A stretch of DNA of 13,858 bases from Planctomycetes bacterium UBA1135. GTDB taxonomy: Bacteria > Planctomycetota > UBA1135. Where the stretch lies: the NCBI GenBank assembly GCA_002311925.1, contig DCAK01000102.1:1835-15692 (forward strand), in the 5' to 3' direction. Below are positions 1 through 7,552 of this stretch, one piece after another. The notes under the pieces are model-generated. The model worked only from the letters and a program-made list of their open reading frames with translations, was not told the DNA's origin and did no database searches. Positions within the stretch are counted from its first letter, which is position 1, and every line of letters starts with the position of its first letter. A program made the translations under genes and the position numbers.

Positions 1-56
1 GGTTCGTCGCCCATGTACTGGGCGAGAAAAATTGCGGGGCCCTGGATGGTTTTCAT
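1..56 (-). CDS. Sugar phosphate isomerase/epimerase family protein, N-terminal fragment
   Basis: Only the first 18 codons lie in the window. Reading the minus strand from ATG at 56-54 gives MKTIQGPAIFLAQYMGDE, then the window ends. This N-terminus closely resembles the family start MKTIKGPA(L/I)FLAQFxGD found in a group of AP-endonuclease-2-fold sugar phosphate isomerases/epimerases; I recognise it from memory, without an alignment. Members are cytoplasmic TIM barrels acting on sugars or sugar phosphates, often in catabolic clusters. The gene points away from the UPF0261-to-xylB genes, with 91 bp between the two starts, so the two units may share regulation. I see no clear Shine-Dalgarno sequence before this ATG. 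The fragment is too short to assign a substrate. Confidence 0.6.
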   Translation of the reverse strand, partial: MKTIQGPAIFLAQYMGDE

Positions 57-147
57 GGCGGCCAGAGTTTGAACGCGCCGCGGGATTCCATCCAGACCCG
101 ATGCGGCGGACGAATCGAAAACCCGAGCCCTTGCTACTCTTCCGCCC
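57..147. promoter_or_regulatory. Divergent promoter region between epimerase-like gene and sugar operon
   Basis: This 91-bp gap separates two divergent starts and must hold both promoters. On the + strand TACTCT at 135-140 could serve as a -10 element. Transcription would then begin within a base or two of the GTG at 148, giving a leaderless or near-leaderless message. This fits the lack of any purine-rich ribosome binding site upstream of 148. I found no good -35 box and no convincing palindromic operator, so the regulator cannot be guessed. Confidence 0.3.
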
Positions 148-1359
148 GTGACGGTCTTCCTCATTGCCACGCTCGATACCAAGGGCCCTGAAGCGGAGTT
201 CGTGCGCGAACGGCTCCAGGACGCCGGCGTGGATGTGGCTTTGGTCGACACCGGGTGCATGGGAACACCCCGGGCGCAAGCCGATCTTCCTCGTGAAACG
301 GTTTTCGAAGCCGCGGGGACGACGCTCGCGGAAATGAGAGGGCAGGGGGACCGCGCGGTTGCCGTGGATGCCGCCGCTCTCGGGGCCGCCGCCCTGGTGG
401 CCGAGGCCCATGCGGATGGCCGTGTCTCCGGGGTGATGGGGCTTGGAGGTTCCGCGGGCACCGTCATCGCCACCTCGGCGATGCGCGCCCTTCCCCTTGG
501 GGTCCCCAAGCTGATGATTTCGACATTGGCGTCCGGGAACACACGGCCCTTCGTCCGCGCCAGCGACATCCTGATGGCCAATTCCGTGGTCGACATCCTC
601 GGGCTCAACAAGATCAGCCGGGCGGTGCTCGGCAACGCCGCCGCCGCCATGGCGGGGATGGTTCAGGCCGCCCCGGTGGGGAAGGAGAGGGAGGAACGTC
701 CCCGGGTTGCCATCACCATGTTCGGGGTCACCACCCCGTGCGTGGAGCGAGCCAAGGAAGTGCTGGAGGATGCGGGAGTCGATGTCGTGGTCTTCCATGC
801 CACCGGGACCGGGGGCGAGGCGCTGGAGTCGCTCATTCGCGAGGGGTTTTTCGCCGGGGTCCTGGACCTCACCACCACCGAATTGGCGGACGAGCTTGTC
901 GGCGGCATTCTTTCCGCAGGCCCGACCCGGTTGACCGCAGCCGCCGAATCAGGAATCCCCCAGGTGGTCTCAGTGGGGGCCACCGACATGGTGAATTTCG
1001 GAGCCAGGGAATCGGTGCCTTCCCGGTTCGAGGGCCGCCTCCTTCATGCTCACAATGCCGAGGTCACCCTGATGCGGACCACGGATGCGGAATGCGCGGC
1101 TCTTGGGGCGGAAATCGGCCGCAAGATGGCCGCAGGCGAGGGGCCCTCGGAAGTGCACCTTCCTCTCCGCGGGGTTTCGGCCATTGACCAGGAGGGCCAG
1201 CCCTTCGACGATGCCGGGGCCCGGGAAGCTCTCTTCCGTGCCGTCCGGGACCACGCCGGCCCCGTTCAAGTCATCGAGCACGACCTTCACATCAACGACC
1301 CCACCTTCGCCGAAGCCGCAGCCCTTGCCCTTCTTGCCCTCATGAAAATCTCGCAATGA
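148..1359 (+). CDS. UPF0261 family protein (Tm-1 N-terminal-like, nucleotide-binding fold)
   Basis: This 403-residue protein spans a full-length UPF0261 domain. The start has [17 protein letters not shown] (7-23), a hallmark of the family. A glycine-rich loop GLGGSAGT (98-105) is followed by the conserved stretch [16 protein letters not shown] (120-135) and by [20 protein letters not shown] (149-168). A second lobe begins near 186 and has HATGTGG (217-223) and [11 protein letters not shown] (240-250). The family is homologous to the N-terminal region of tomato Tm-1, which binds ATP and blocks tomato mosaic virus replication. The bacterial reaction is unknown. No signal peptide is seen, so it should be cytoplasmic. 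GTG at 148 is chosen because the family motif begins within seven residues of it; there is no ribosome binding site. Its stop overlaps the next start (ATGA), so the two products are probably made together, matching their fusion in plants. Confidence 0.85.
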   Translation: MTVFLIATLDTKGPEAEFVRERLQDAGVDVALVDTGCMGTPRAQADLPRETVFEAAGTTLAEMRGQGDRAVAVDAAALGAAALVAEAHADGRVSGVMGLGGSAGTVIATSAMRALPLGVPKLMISTLASGNTRPFVRASDILMANSVVDILGLNKISRAVLGNAAAAMAGMVQAAPVGKEREERPRVAITMFGVTTPCVERAKEVLEDAGVDVVVFHATGTGGEALESLIREGFFAGVLDLTTTELADELVGGILSAGPTRLTAAAESGIPQVVSVGATDMVNFGARESVPSRFEGRLLHAHNAEVTLMRTTDAECAALGAEIGRKMAAGEGPSEVHLPLRGVSAIDQEGQPFDDAGAREALFRAVRDHAGPVQVIEHDLHINDPTFAEAAALALLALMKISQ

Positions 1360-2207
1360 CCGACCCCGTCGACCTTTCCCGCTCCGCCATCCTCGCCCGT
1401 TTTCGGGAACGCATCGCCCAGGGTGAACCCATCATCGGCGGAGGGGCGGGAACCGGCATTTCGGCCAAGAGCGAGGAGGCCGGTGGAATCGACCTCATCA
1501 TCATCTACAACTCGGGCCGCTACCGGATGGCCGGCCGGGGGTCGACGGCGGGGTTGATGCCGTACGGGAACGCCAACCAAATTGTGAAGGAGATGGCGTA
1601 CGAAATCCTGCCGGTGGTCGAACGGACGCCCGTGCTTGCCGGGGTTTGCGGCACCGATCCCTTCATGATGCCCAAGCTCTTCCTTGCGGAGCTTCGCGAA
1701 CTGGGTTTCGCCGGCATCCAGAATTTCCCCACCGTGGGCCTGTTCGAGGGACAAATTCGCTCCACCCTGGAGGAAACGGGGATGAGCTACCAGTTGGAGG
1801 TCGACATCACCGCCCTGGCCCACGAGATGGACCTTCTCACCACTCCCTATGTCTTCAACACCGATGAAGCCAAGCGCATGACCGACGCCGGGGCGGACAT
1901 CGTGGTCGCCCACATGGGATGCACTTCCGGCGGGACCATCGGGGCCGAAAGCGTGAGCCCCCTGGACGAGTGCGTCGGCCGCATCCAGGAAATCGTCGAC
2001 GCCTGCAAGGGAATCCGGGAGGACATCATCTGTCTTTGTCACGGCGGTCCCATCGCCATGCCCGAGGACGCCGACCAAATCCTTCAAAAGGTGCAGGGCA
2101 TCGATGGTTTCTACGGAGCGAGCTCTGTCGAAAGGTTCCCGGCCGAGATGGCCATCAAGGCCCAGGTCCAGTCGTTCAAGAGCTTGAAGCTTCCCGGGAA
2201 AAGCTGA
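1356..2207 (+). CDS. Phosphoenolpyruvate hydrolase-like TIM-barrel protein (Tm-1 C-terminal-like)
   Basis: The 283-residue product matches the PEP-hydrolase-like/TIM-barrel signal-transduction family, the same family as the C-terminal part of tomato Tm-1. Conserved blocks are visible in order: GGGAGTG (28-34), [13 protein letters not shown] (51-63), GVCGTDPF (96-103), NFPTVGL (123-129), [13 protein letters not shown] (185-197), CHGGPI (228-233) and [12 protein letters not shown] (251-262). The glycine-rich loops at strand ends suit a barrel that binds a phosphate or carboxylate ligand. No signal peptide is present. The ATG overlaps the UPF0261 stop by 4 bp and the cupin gene begins 2 bp after its stop, so all three are likely co-translated. 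The PEP hydrolase name comes from family annotation; the true substrate here, inside a xylose locus, is unproven. A lyase or hydrolase acting on a sugar-derived keto acid is one possibility, by inference only. Confidence 0.85.
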   Translation: MTDPVDLSRSAILARFRERIAQGEPIIGGGAGTGISAKSEEAGGIDLIIIYNSGRYRMAGRGSTAGLMPYGNANQIVKEMAYEILPVVERTPVLAGVCGTDPFMMPKLFLAELRELGFAGIQNFPTVGLFEGQIRSTLEETGMSYQLEVDITALAHEMDLLTTPYVFNTDEAKRMTDAGADIVVAHMGCTSGGTIGAESVSPLDECVGRIQEIVDACKGIREDIICLCHGGPIAMPEDADQILQKVQGIDGFYGASSVERFPAEMAIKAQVQSFKSLKLPGKS

Positions 2208-2209
2208 AC

Positions 2210-2629
2210 ATGTGCGGCGCCGCTGCCTGCCTGCGCTTTGTTTCTTCGGAGGATGTCATCGTCGAAGAGACCCCGTGGGGTCCGAATGAATGGTTCGTCC
2301 AGTCCCCGATGACCGAGAGCGAACACCTGATGATGGTGCGGCTCACCATGCCTCCAGGCCAGGCCCACCGTTTTCATTTCCACCCCCACTTCGAGGAAGC
2401 CATCTATTTCTTGGAAGGAAGGGCCGAACAATGGGTGGGGGAGGAGCGGCGCATCATGGAACCCGGCATGGTGGCCCATGTCCCCGCCGGAACGGTCCAC
2501 GGCACTTACAATGATTCTGACGCTCCTTGTACTCTCCTGGTCGCCCTCGCCAGCGCGAAATTTCAGGAGCCCATGCTGGTGGATGTTTCCCAGGAGGAAC
2601 CCTGGGTCTCCTTGAGGCCATCCCCCTGA
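2210..2629 (+). CDS. Small cupin-domain protein
   Basis: This 139-residue protein is a single-domain cupin. Both classical motifs fit exactly. Motif 1, G(X)5HXH(X)4E(X)6G, falls at G50, H56, H58, E63 and G70. Motif 2, G(X)5PXG(X)2H(X)3N, falls at G86, P92, G94, H97 and N101. H56, H58, E63 and H97 should bind one divalent metal. Single-domain cupins include sugar isomerases, uronate-ring openers and dioxygenases, so the family alone does not give the reaction. The context suggests a sugar or sugar-acid step, or non-catalytic sugar binding. ATG at 2210 is chosen because it lies 2 bp after the previous stop; the same frame stays open far upstream, but that part overlaps the TIM-barrel gene and is not coding. 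The start MCGAAAC has two cysteines but is not a lipoprotein signal. Confidence 0.85.
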   Translation: MCGAAACLRFVSSEDVIVEETPWGPNEWFVQSPMTESEHLMMVRLTMPPGQAHRFHFHPHFEEAIYFLEGRAEQWVGEERRIMEPGMVAHVPAGTVHGTYNDSDAPCTLLVALASAKFQEPMLVDVSQEEPWVSLRPSP

Positions 2630-2672
2630 CTTCACAAACCACTCTCCGCCTCCCACCCCCGGCATTCAAACC

Positions 2673-4250
2673 GTGAACATCAGCAAGGACGGAATCGCTC
2701 CCAACTCCGGCCGCCTCCTGTGGGCCGGCTCCATGGCCATCCTGGCCGCCGGCATCGGTTTCGGAGTCCGCGGAGGCATCCTGGCGGACTGGGGACGCGA
2801 CTTCGGATTCGTCGCCCAGCAACTGGGCGCCATTGGCGGCGCCGGCCTCACCGGGTTCTGCTTCGGCATCATCATCGGGGGGATGGTCTGCGACCGCCTG
2901 GGCTACGGCAAGCTCATCGTCGCCGCCTTCCTGACCCACATCCTGTCGGCCTGCGTGACCCTCGCCGCCGACCCCGGCCAGGGCGACCTCGCCTTCAAGC
3001 TCCTCTACTGGGGCACCTTCATCTTCGCCTTCGCCAACGGGACCCTCGAGGCGGTGAGCAACCCCCTGGTCGCCACCCTCTTCCCCACCCGCCGCACCCA
3101 CTACCTGAATATTCTCCACGCCAGCTGGCCGCTGGGCCTGCTGCTCGGCGGAGCCATCGGCTGGATGCTCGGCTCGGGCGGAGCCGCCTGGTCCTGGCAG
3201 GCCCAGCTCGGCCTCTTCCTGGTGCCCACCCTCATCTACGGCTGGATGTTCTTCGGCCAGTCGATGCCCAGGTCCGAGGCCGCGGAAAGGGGCCTCTCCT
3301 TGGGGGAAATGTTCAAGGATGTCGGCCTCCTCGGCGGCCTCGTGATCTGCTTCCTGCTGACCCTCTTCTTCTCGGACGCACTCGGCCTTTCCTCCCTCCT
3401 GTCCTACGGCATTGCCGGGATTCTGCTCCTGGTGGTCGGGAGGATGACCGATTTTTCCATGGGCTCCTTCGTGTTGTTCACCCTCTTCTTAGCCCACGCC
3501 CTGGTGGGTACTGTGGAACTGGGAACCGACACCTGGGCCCAGAACATCACCGGCAACATCCTCACCCCCGAGCAGGGGAAGATTCTGTTCATCTTCACTT
3601 CGGCCATCATGTTCGGCCTCCGCTTCTGCGCCGGCTTCATCGAAGAGAAGCTGGGCCTCTCGCCGGTGGGAATCCTCCTGACCTGCGCCGTGCTCGCCGC
3701 CATCGGCCTCAACCTGGTCAGCGGCATCGAGACCTTCTACGGAGCCCTGGCCGCCCTCGCCATCTATGCCGTCGGCAAGACCTTCTTCTGGCCGACCATG
3801 CTGGCGGTGGCCAGCGACCGATTCCCGCGAACCGGAGCTATCGCCATCAGCATCATGGGGGGCATCGGCATGCTCGCCGGGGGGCTGGTGGGTTCCGACG
3901 GCTTGGGCTACGCCAAGGATCGGTTCTCCGCCGCCGCCCTCGAGCGGGAAAACCCGGCGGTCTACGCCGAATACAGGGCGGGCGGCGAGCCCAGCCAGTT
4001 CCTGACCTTCAAGGCCGTTCATGGCCTCGATGGAGCCAAGCTGGGGGCCATCCAGGATCGACCCCCCGATGAGCGCACTTCGGCCGAGCGCCAGGTCCAG
4101 GAGGCGAGCATCGAGGGCGACCGCCGCACCCTGGTGGCGGATTCCTTCATCCCGTTGGCGATGGCGGTTCTCTACCTCCTTCTCCTGCTCCATTTCCGCC
4201 GCACCGGGGGCTACCGCAGGGTGACCCTTGAGGAGGGCATCCATGCCTGA
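2673..4250 (+). CDS. MFS transporter, probable sugar importer
   Basis: The 525-residue product is strongly hydrophobic with roughly 12 membrane spans and belongs to the major facilitator superfamily. [14 protein letters not shown] (69-82) matches the MFS loop motif between helices 2 and 3 (GxxxDRxGxxx). A conserved-looking [17 protein letters not shown] (111-127) and [16 protein letters not shown] (145-160) follow. An unusual hydrophilic stretch of about 75 residues (about 413-488), rich in charged residues, sits before the last helix (491-507). If the usual topology holds, it would be periplasmic. The position directly before xylA and xylB suggests import of xylose, a related sugar or an oligosaccharide, but the substrate cannot be read from the sequence. 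The GTG at 2673 gives a normal short cytoplasmic N-terminus; the next in-frame ATG would start inside helix 1. The last 8 bp overlap xylA. Confidence 0.8.
   Translation: MNISKDGIAPNSGRLLWAGSMAILAAGIGFGVRGGILADWGRDFGFVAQQLGAIGGAGLTGFCFGIIIGGMVCDRLGYGKLIVAAFLTHILSACVTLAADPGQGDLAFKLLYWGTFIFAFANGTLEAVSNPLVATLFPTRRTHYLNILHASWPLGLLLGGAIGWMLGSGGAAWSWQAQLGLFLVPTLIYGWMFFGQSMPRSEAAERGLSLGEMFKDVGLLGGLVICFLLTLFFSDALGLSSLLSYGIAGILLLVVGRMTDFSMGSFVLFTLFLAHALVGTVELGTDTWAQNITGNILTPEQGKILFIFTSAIMFGLRFCAGFIEEKLGLSPVGILLTCAVLAAIGLNLVSGIETFYGALAALAIYAVGKTFFWPTMLAVASDRFPRTGAIAISIMGGIGMLAGGLVGSDGLGYAKDRFSAAALERENPAVYAEYRAGGEPSQFLTFKAVHGLDGAKLGAIQDRPPDERTSAERQVQEASIEGDRRTLVADSFIPLAMAVLYLLLLLHFRRTGGYRRVTLEEGIHA
4230..4237 (+). 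promoter_or_regulatory. Strong Shine-Dalgarno site for xylA
   Basis: GAGGAGGG lies 5 bp before the xylA ATG, inside the 3' end of the transporter gene. It is the only strong ribosome binding site in the sugar operon; the other genes there show none. This suggests xylA is translated independently and at a higher level than its neighbours. It also decides the start codon. Confidence 0.75.
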
Positions 4251-5433
4251 CCCCTTCGACCCTTCCCCGGATTCCGGCGACCGCTTCACCTTCGGTCTCT
4301 GGACCGTTGGCAACCCAGGCGCCGACCCCTTCGGACCTCGCACCCGACCCCGCATCCCGCCGACGGAAATCGTCGCCGGGCTCGCCAAGGCCGGGGCCTG
4401 GGGCGTGAACCTGCACGACAACGACCTCGTCCCCTTCGACGCCTCCCCGACCGAGCGCGACCTCCTGGTGAAGGAATTCCAGCAGGCTCTCGCCGACCAC
4501 GGCCTGGTGGTTCCGATGGCCACCACCAACCTCTTCAGCCACCCGGTCTTCCGCGACGGCGCCTTCACCGCCTCCGACGCCGCCGTCCGAGCCTTCGCCG
4601 TCCGTAAGGCCATGAAGGGGATCGAGCTCGGAGTGGAACTGGGCGCCTCCACCGTGGTCTTCTGGGGCGGCCGCGAGGGGGTCGAAACCGACGCCGCTCG
4701 CGATTGCCGCGACGGCCTCGGGTGGTACCGCGAATGCCTGGACTTCCTCTGCGGGTGGGTGAAGGACCAGGGTTGGGACCTGAAGTTCGCCCTCGAAGCC
4801 AAACCCAACGAACCCCGCGGCGACATCTACCTGGCCACCACCGGCCACATGCTCCATTTCATCGAGACCCTGGAACATCCTGAAATGTGCGGGGTGAACC
4901 CGGAGGTCGCTCACGAAAACATGCCCGGGCTGTCCATGGTCCACGCCGTGGGCCAGGCGATGGAGGCCGGCAAGCTCTTCCACATCGACCTCAACGCCCA
5001 GCGCATCGGCCGCTACGACCAGGACCTCCGCTTCGGCAGCGAGGACCTCAAGGGCGCCTTCTTCCTGGTGCGGATGCTAGAAGGGACCTGCGGCCATCCT
5101 GCCTACGACGGGCCCCGGCATTTCGACGCCCACGCCTACCGGACGGAGGACGTGGACGGAGTCTGGGATTTCGCCGCTGGCTGCATGCGCAGCTACAAGA
5201 TTCTCGTCGCCCGGGCAGCGGCCTTCGATGCTGATCCGGAGGTCCAGGAAATCCTGGAACACAACCACGCCGACCCCGACGGAATCGGGCCCATCCTTGC
5301 CGGGTTCAACGCCTCCAACCTGGCGGCCCTGGAGGAACTCGTCCTCGACCCTGACTCCCTGGCGACGCGCGGGCATCGCTACGAACGGCTCGACCAGCTG
5401 GCGATGGAGCACCTCATGGGCGCCCGTTCCTGA
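4243..5433 (+). CDS. xylA: Xylose isomerase, class I (Streptomyces-type)
   Basis: This 396-residue enzyme converts D-xylose to D-xylulose (and usually glucose to fructose) in the cytoplasm as a metal-dependent tetramer. Its length fits the short, actinobacterial-type class I enzymes (about 385-395), not the longer class II type. All key residues are present: H58 and D61 (HDND), W20, F30 and W141, E185 and K187 ([10 protein letters not shown]), E221 and H224 (NPEVAHENM), D249, D259 and D261 (HIDL...DQD), and D295 (HFD). They keep a constant offset of 4 from Streptomyces numbering until a small insertion around 281-286. ATG at 4243 is chosen over an upstream TTG at 4228 because a strong GAGGAGGG lies at 4230-4237, 5 bp before it. 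That site is inside the transporter gene, which overlaps by 8 bp. XylB follows after 8 bp. Confidence 0.97.
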   Translation: MPDPFDPSPDSGDRFTFGLWTVGNPGADPFGPRTRPRIPPTEIVAGLAKAGAWGVNLHDNDLVPFDASPTERDLLVKEFQQALADHGLVVPMATTNLFSHPVFRDGAFTASDAAVRAFAVRKAMKGIELGVELGASTVVFWGGREGVETDAARDCRDGLGWYRECLDFLCGWVKDQGWDLKFALEAKPNEPRGDIYLATTGHMLHFIETLEHPEMCGVNPEVAHENMPGLSMVHAVGQAMEAGKLFHIDLNAQRIGRYDQDLRFGSEDLKGAFFLVRMLEGTCGHPAYDGPRHFDAHAYRTEDVDGVWDFAAGCMRSYKILVARAAAFDADPEVQEILEHNHADPDGIGPILAGFNASNLAALEELVLDPDSLATRGHRYERLDQLAMEHLMGARS

Positions 5434-5441
5434 CCGGCGGC

Positions 5442-6740
5442 ATGGGTCTCGCGCTTGGCGTCGACCTCGGGACCCAAAGCCTCAAGGTCCTGGTCTACGA
5501 CCCCGAAAACAAGAAGGTGTTGAGCCGGGGTTCTTCGCCGTGCGCGGCGCCGGATGTCCCCAGGCCGGGGGCCGCAGAGCAGAATCCCGCCGACTGGTGG
5601 CGAGCCTTCGAGTCGGCCGTGGCGGAAGCCCTGGCCCACCAGAATGTGGACCCCGCCGCCATCCGGGTGATGGGGGTCAGCGGCCAGCAGCACGGGCTGG
5701 TGGCTCTCGACGAAGGGGACGAGGTCCTGCGACCGGCAAAACTCTGGTGCGACGCCGAGGCGGTGGAGGAGGCCGTCGCATTGTCGAAGATCTGCGGTCG
5801 GCTGGTCCCCCCCGGCCACACCGCCCCGAAGCTCATCTGGATGAAACGGCACGAGCCCGAACTCTTCGGCCGGCTCCAACGGGTTTGTCTCCCTCACGAT
5901 TGGCTGAACCTGCGCTTGACCGGCGCCTGGGGAACCGACCCCGGCGACGCTTCGGGCAATGGTTTCTACGACCCCGCCGCCGAAGCCCTGGATTCCGCAG
6001 CCGTGGCCTGGGTGGACCCCGGGCTCGAGGAGAAGCTTCCTCCCATCAACCCCCCCGATGCATGGCATGGAACCCTGCTGGACCAAGTCGCGGACGGATT
6101 GGGCCTGCCGGAGGGAATCCGCGTTTCCGTGGGCTCGGGGGACAACATGATGAGCGCCCTCGGCGCCGGGGCGAGCCGGGACGGGGTGATGGTGGCCAGC
6201 CTCGGAACCAGCGGCACCCTTTTCGGGCGCGCTCCCGGCCCGGCTCCCCGGGATGGGGGAGGAGTGTCCGCTTTCCGGGACGCCACCGGCGCCTGGCTCC
6301 CCCTCCATTGCATCCAGGACTGCACCCTGGTGGTCAACAAGGTCGCGGAGAAATGCGGAATGGACCATTTCTCCCTCACAGCCCTGGCCACCGAGGAAAA
6401 ATCAGGCGCGACCTCGGCCTGCGACCCCGGCCCGGCCAAGGCCTATCTGGACGCCCTTTTTGCGGTGAGCTTCGCCCTCCACGCGGGAGCCGGGCATCTC
6501 GAAAACTGGGGCCTGCATTGCCAGGAACTCAGGGTGGTGGGCGGCGGAGCCCGCAACCCCCTGTGGTGCCGCATCCTCGCCGACCTCTTCCAAGCCCCCG
6601 TCGTGGTGCCCGAGGAGGCAGACACTGCGGCCCTGGGGGCAGCCATCCAGGCGGTTGCCGCGGGCGCCGACGATTTTCTGGCCACGGTCCAGGCTCACGC
6701 TTCTCCGGTGGGGAAGCCCATCGAACCCCACCCCGGATGA
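5442..6740 (+). CDS. xylB: Xylulokinase, FGGY family, shortened form
   Basis: This 432-residue kinase should phosphorylate D-xylulose to xylulose-5-phosphate, feeding the pentose phosphate pathway. Family motifs seen are GVDLGTQSLK (6-15, with D8 for Mg-ATP), SGQQHGLVAL (80-89), the PGHTAPKLIWMKRHEPE stretch (124-140), PHDWLNLRLTG (151-161), GSGDNMMSALG (231-241, with D234 as likely catalytic base), SLGTSGTLF (253-261) and RVVGGGARNPLW (364-375). Typical members have about 480-500 residues. Here the segment that usually carries YxxGERTP, between about 327 and 337, is absent, a loss of about 25-30 residues, and the C-terminal tail is also short. The frame is open throughout and the motif is not seen in another frame, so this is not an obvious frameshift. 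Activity is likely given the other motifs but not certain. It starts 8 bp after xylA. Confidence 0.9.
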   Translation: MGLALGVDLGTQSLKVLVYDPENKKVLSRGSSPCAAPDVPRPGAAEQNPADWWRAFESAVAEALAHQNVDPAAIRVMGVSGQQHGLVALDEGDEVLRPAKLWCDAEAVEEAVALSKICGRLVPPGHTAPKLIWMKRHEPELFGRLQRVCLPHDWLNLRLTGAWGTDPGDASGNGFYDPAAEALDSAAVAWVDPGLEEKLPPINPPDAWHGTLLDQVADGLGLPEGIRVSVGSGDNMMSALGAGASRDGVMVASLGTSGTLFGRAPGPAPRDGGGVSAFRDATGAWLPLHCIQDCTLVVNKVAEKCGMDHFSLTALATEEKSGATSACDPGPAKAYLDALFAVSFALHAGAGHLENWGLHCQELRVVGGGARNPLWCRILADLFQAPVVVPEEADTAALGAAIQAVAAGADDFLATVQAHASPVGKPIEPHPG

Positions 6741-6742
6741 CC

Positions 6743-6748
6743 TAGAAT
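6743..6748 (+). promoter_or_regulatory. Possible -10 element before lipoprotein gene
   Basis: TAGAAT lies 27 bp before the ATG at 6775, in the 34-bp gap after xylB. It resembles a sigma-70 -10 box, but I see no matching -35 box at the usual spacing. If real, the lipoprotein would be transcribed apart from the sugar genes. Confidence 0.2.
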
Positions 6749-6774
6749 CAGATTCCCTTCAACACCCCTTCCCA

Positions 6775-7422
6775 ATGCGCATCCCCGCCCTTCTCCTTCC
6801 CCTCTCCCTTCTGGTTTCCTGCGGTGCTCCCGTCGTCCAAGGAGGCCAGGTCGCCGTGGTTCCCGCGGCCGGCACCCATGCCGATTCCCCGGCCCAGCCC
6901 GCCCCCCCCAGGGTTTCCCCGGCCGCCACTCTCGTCGCGCCGGCCATCGCCCTGCAGGTGGGGGTGACCACGGAAACCCTCCTCTCCAGCCTCGCCATCC
7001 TGGCGGTCGAAGACGCCACCAAGCGCGGAGCTGTCCCCGTCGACTTCCTGCGGACCGCCCTGACCGGGGCCCTGATGGACCGGGGATTCACCCCCCTGGG
7101 CCGCGGTTTCGTGGACGGGAAGGTGAAGACTTTCCCCGGCGGACCCTCCGAGGTGCGCATCGCCGATGCCGCTGTCCTCTTCTTCCAGGTCCTCGAATGG
7201 AATGGAAAGCACATGCAGGGCAAGGGTCGCCTCCAGGCATCCGGCACCTTGTCGGTCTACGGCCCCGGAGGCGAACTTCTCCACCAGGCGCGCATGGATT
7301 TCCGCGGGGCTCTCAAAGTGACGCAGATGTCGGGGATGACCCCGCGCAAGAGATCGAACACCCTCACCGGGCAGCTTCTCGACACCCTTCTCGGTGGATT
7401 CCCGGCACCTCCCCCGCTGTAG
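6775..7422 (+). CDS. Putative lipoprotein of unknown function
   Basis: The 215-residue product begins with a lipoprotein signal peptide: a basic residue, a leucine-rich stretch and LVSC, with lipidated cysteine C16. A proline/alanine-rich linker (about 28-52) tethers a globular part (about 60-180). The C-terminus is basic, then proline-rich. The pattern ADAAVLFFQVLEW (130-142) followed by SGTLSVYGPGGELLHQ (156-171), a strand-rich segment ending in a statement-like GELL(H/W), recalls GNA1162/DUF799-type lipoproteins. I do not claim membership. The protein should be anchored in the outer or inner membrane facing the periplasm. ATG at 6775 is chosen because it starts the signal peptide; the same frame is open further upstream, but that part lies inside xylB. 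There is no ribosome binding site. It sits between xylB and rpsO with no clear functional link to either. Confidence 0.65.
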   Translation: MRIPALLLPLSLLVSCGAPVVQGGQVAVVPAAGTHADSPAQPAPPRVSPAATLVAPAIALQVGVTTETLLSSLAILAVEDATKRGAVPVDFLRTALTGALMDRGFTPLGRGFVDGKVKTFPGGPSEVRIADAAVLFFQVLEWNGKHMQGKGRLQASGTLSVYGPGGELLHQARMDFRGALKVTQMSGMTPRKRSNTLTGQLLDTLLGGFPAPPPL

Positions 7423-7458
7423 GAAATATTCCTGCAACCCTTGCGGAGGCGGCGCCGC

Positions 7459-7464
7459 TATACT
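7459..7464 (+). promoter_or_regulatory. Candidate -10 element of the rpsO-pnp promoter
   Basis: TATACT is a near-consensus -10 box about 90 bp before rpsO, located after the lipoprotein stop. The best upstream TTGCGG (7441-7446) is only 12 bp away, too close for an ordinary -35. The promoter therefore either relies on the -10 or uses a weak -35 further upstream. Transcription from here would give a leader of about 80 bases. Confidence 0.4.
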
Positions 7465-7510
7465 GCTCCGTCCCTTTTCCTGGATACCTTCATTCTGGGA
7501 ATAGGGTGTA

Positions 7511-7529
7511 GGAACTCAAACCGGGTTCC
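7511..7529 (+). promoter_or_regulatory. Hairpin in rpsO leader, candidate S15 autoregulatory element
   Basis: GGAACTC (7511-7517) pairs with GGGTTCC (7523-7529) in seven pairs around a five-base loop AAACC. One pair is T7516-G7524, flanked by C-G pairs on both sides. Ribosomal protein S15 recognises a G-U/G-C motif in 16S helix 22, and many rpsO leaders mimic it to repress their own translation. This hairpin lies just 12 bases before the Shine-Dalgarno sequence, where binding could block ribosomes. The regulatory role is inference from position and the G-U pair. Confidence 0.35.
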
Positions 7530-7541
7530 AAAGACGAGACC

Positions 7542-7547
7542 AGGAGG
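7542..7547 (+). promoter_or_regulatory. Shine-Dalgarno site for rpsO
   Basis: AGGAGG lies 5 bp before GTG at 7553, giving a consensus ribosome binding site and confirming the non-ATG start of S15. Confidence 0.85.
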
Positions 7548-7552
7548 TTTCA

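Noticed and set aside
1919..2209. Upstream extension of the cupin frame
   Set aside because: It overlaps the TIM-barrel gene, gives a basic low-complexity peptide, and the cupin is complete from the ATG at 2210.
2720..4072. A 450-codon + strand frame inside the MFS gene
   Set aside because: Arg/Pro/His/Gly-rich shadow frame; the MFS frame shows membrane helices and a loop motif.
3489..4826. A 445-codon minus-strand frame opposite the transporter and xylA
   Set aside because: The opposite strand encodes two well-supported proteins; the translation is low-complexity and has no motif.
6361..6480. Frameshift in xylB hiding the missing GERTP motif
   Set aside because: I read this stretch in the alternative frames and found no sequence encoding GERTP; the gene appears truly shorter.
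5228..6745. A 505-codon + strand frame overlapping xylA and xylB
   Set aside because: Its arginine/proline/glycine-rich translation has no domain, while the overlapping frames encode clear XylA and XylB motifs.
6655..6774. Longer start for the lipoprotein inside xylB
   Set aside because: It would bury the lipoprotein signal peptide within the protein; the ATG at 6775 places LVSC correctly.
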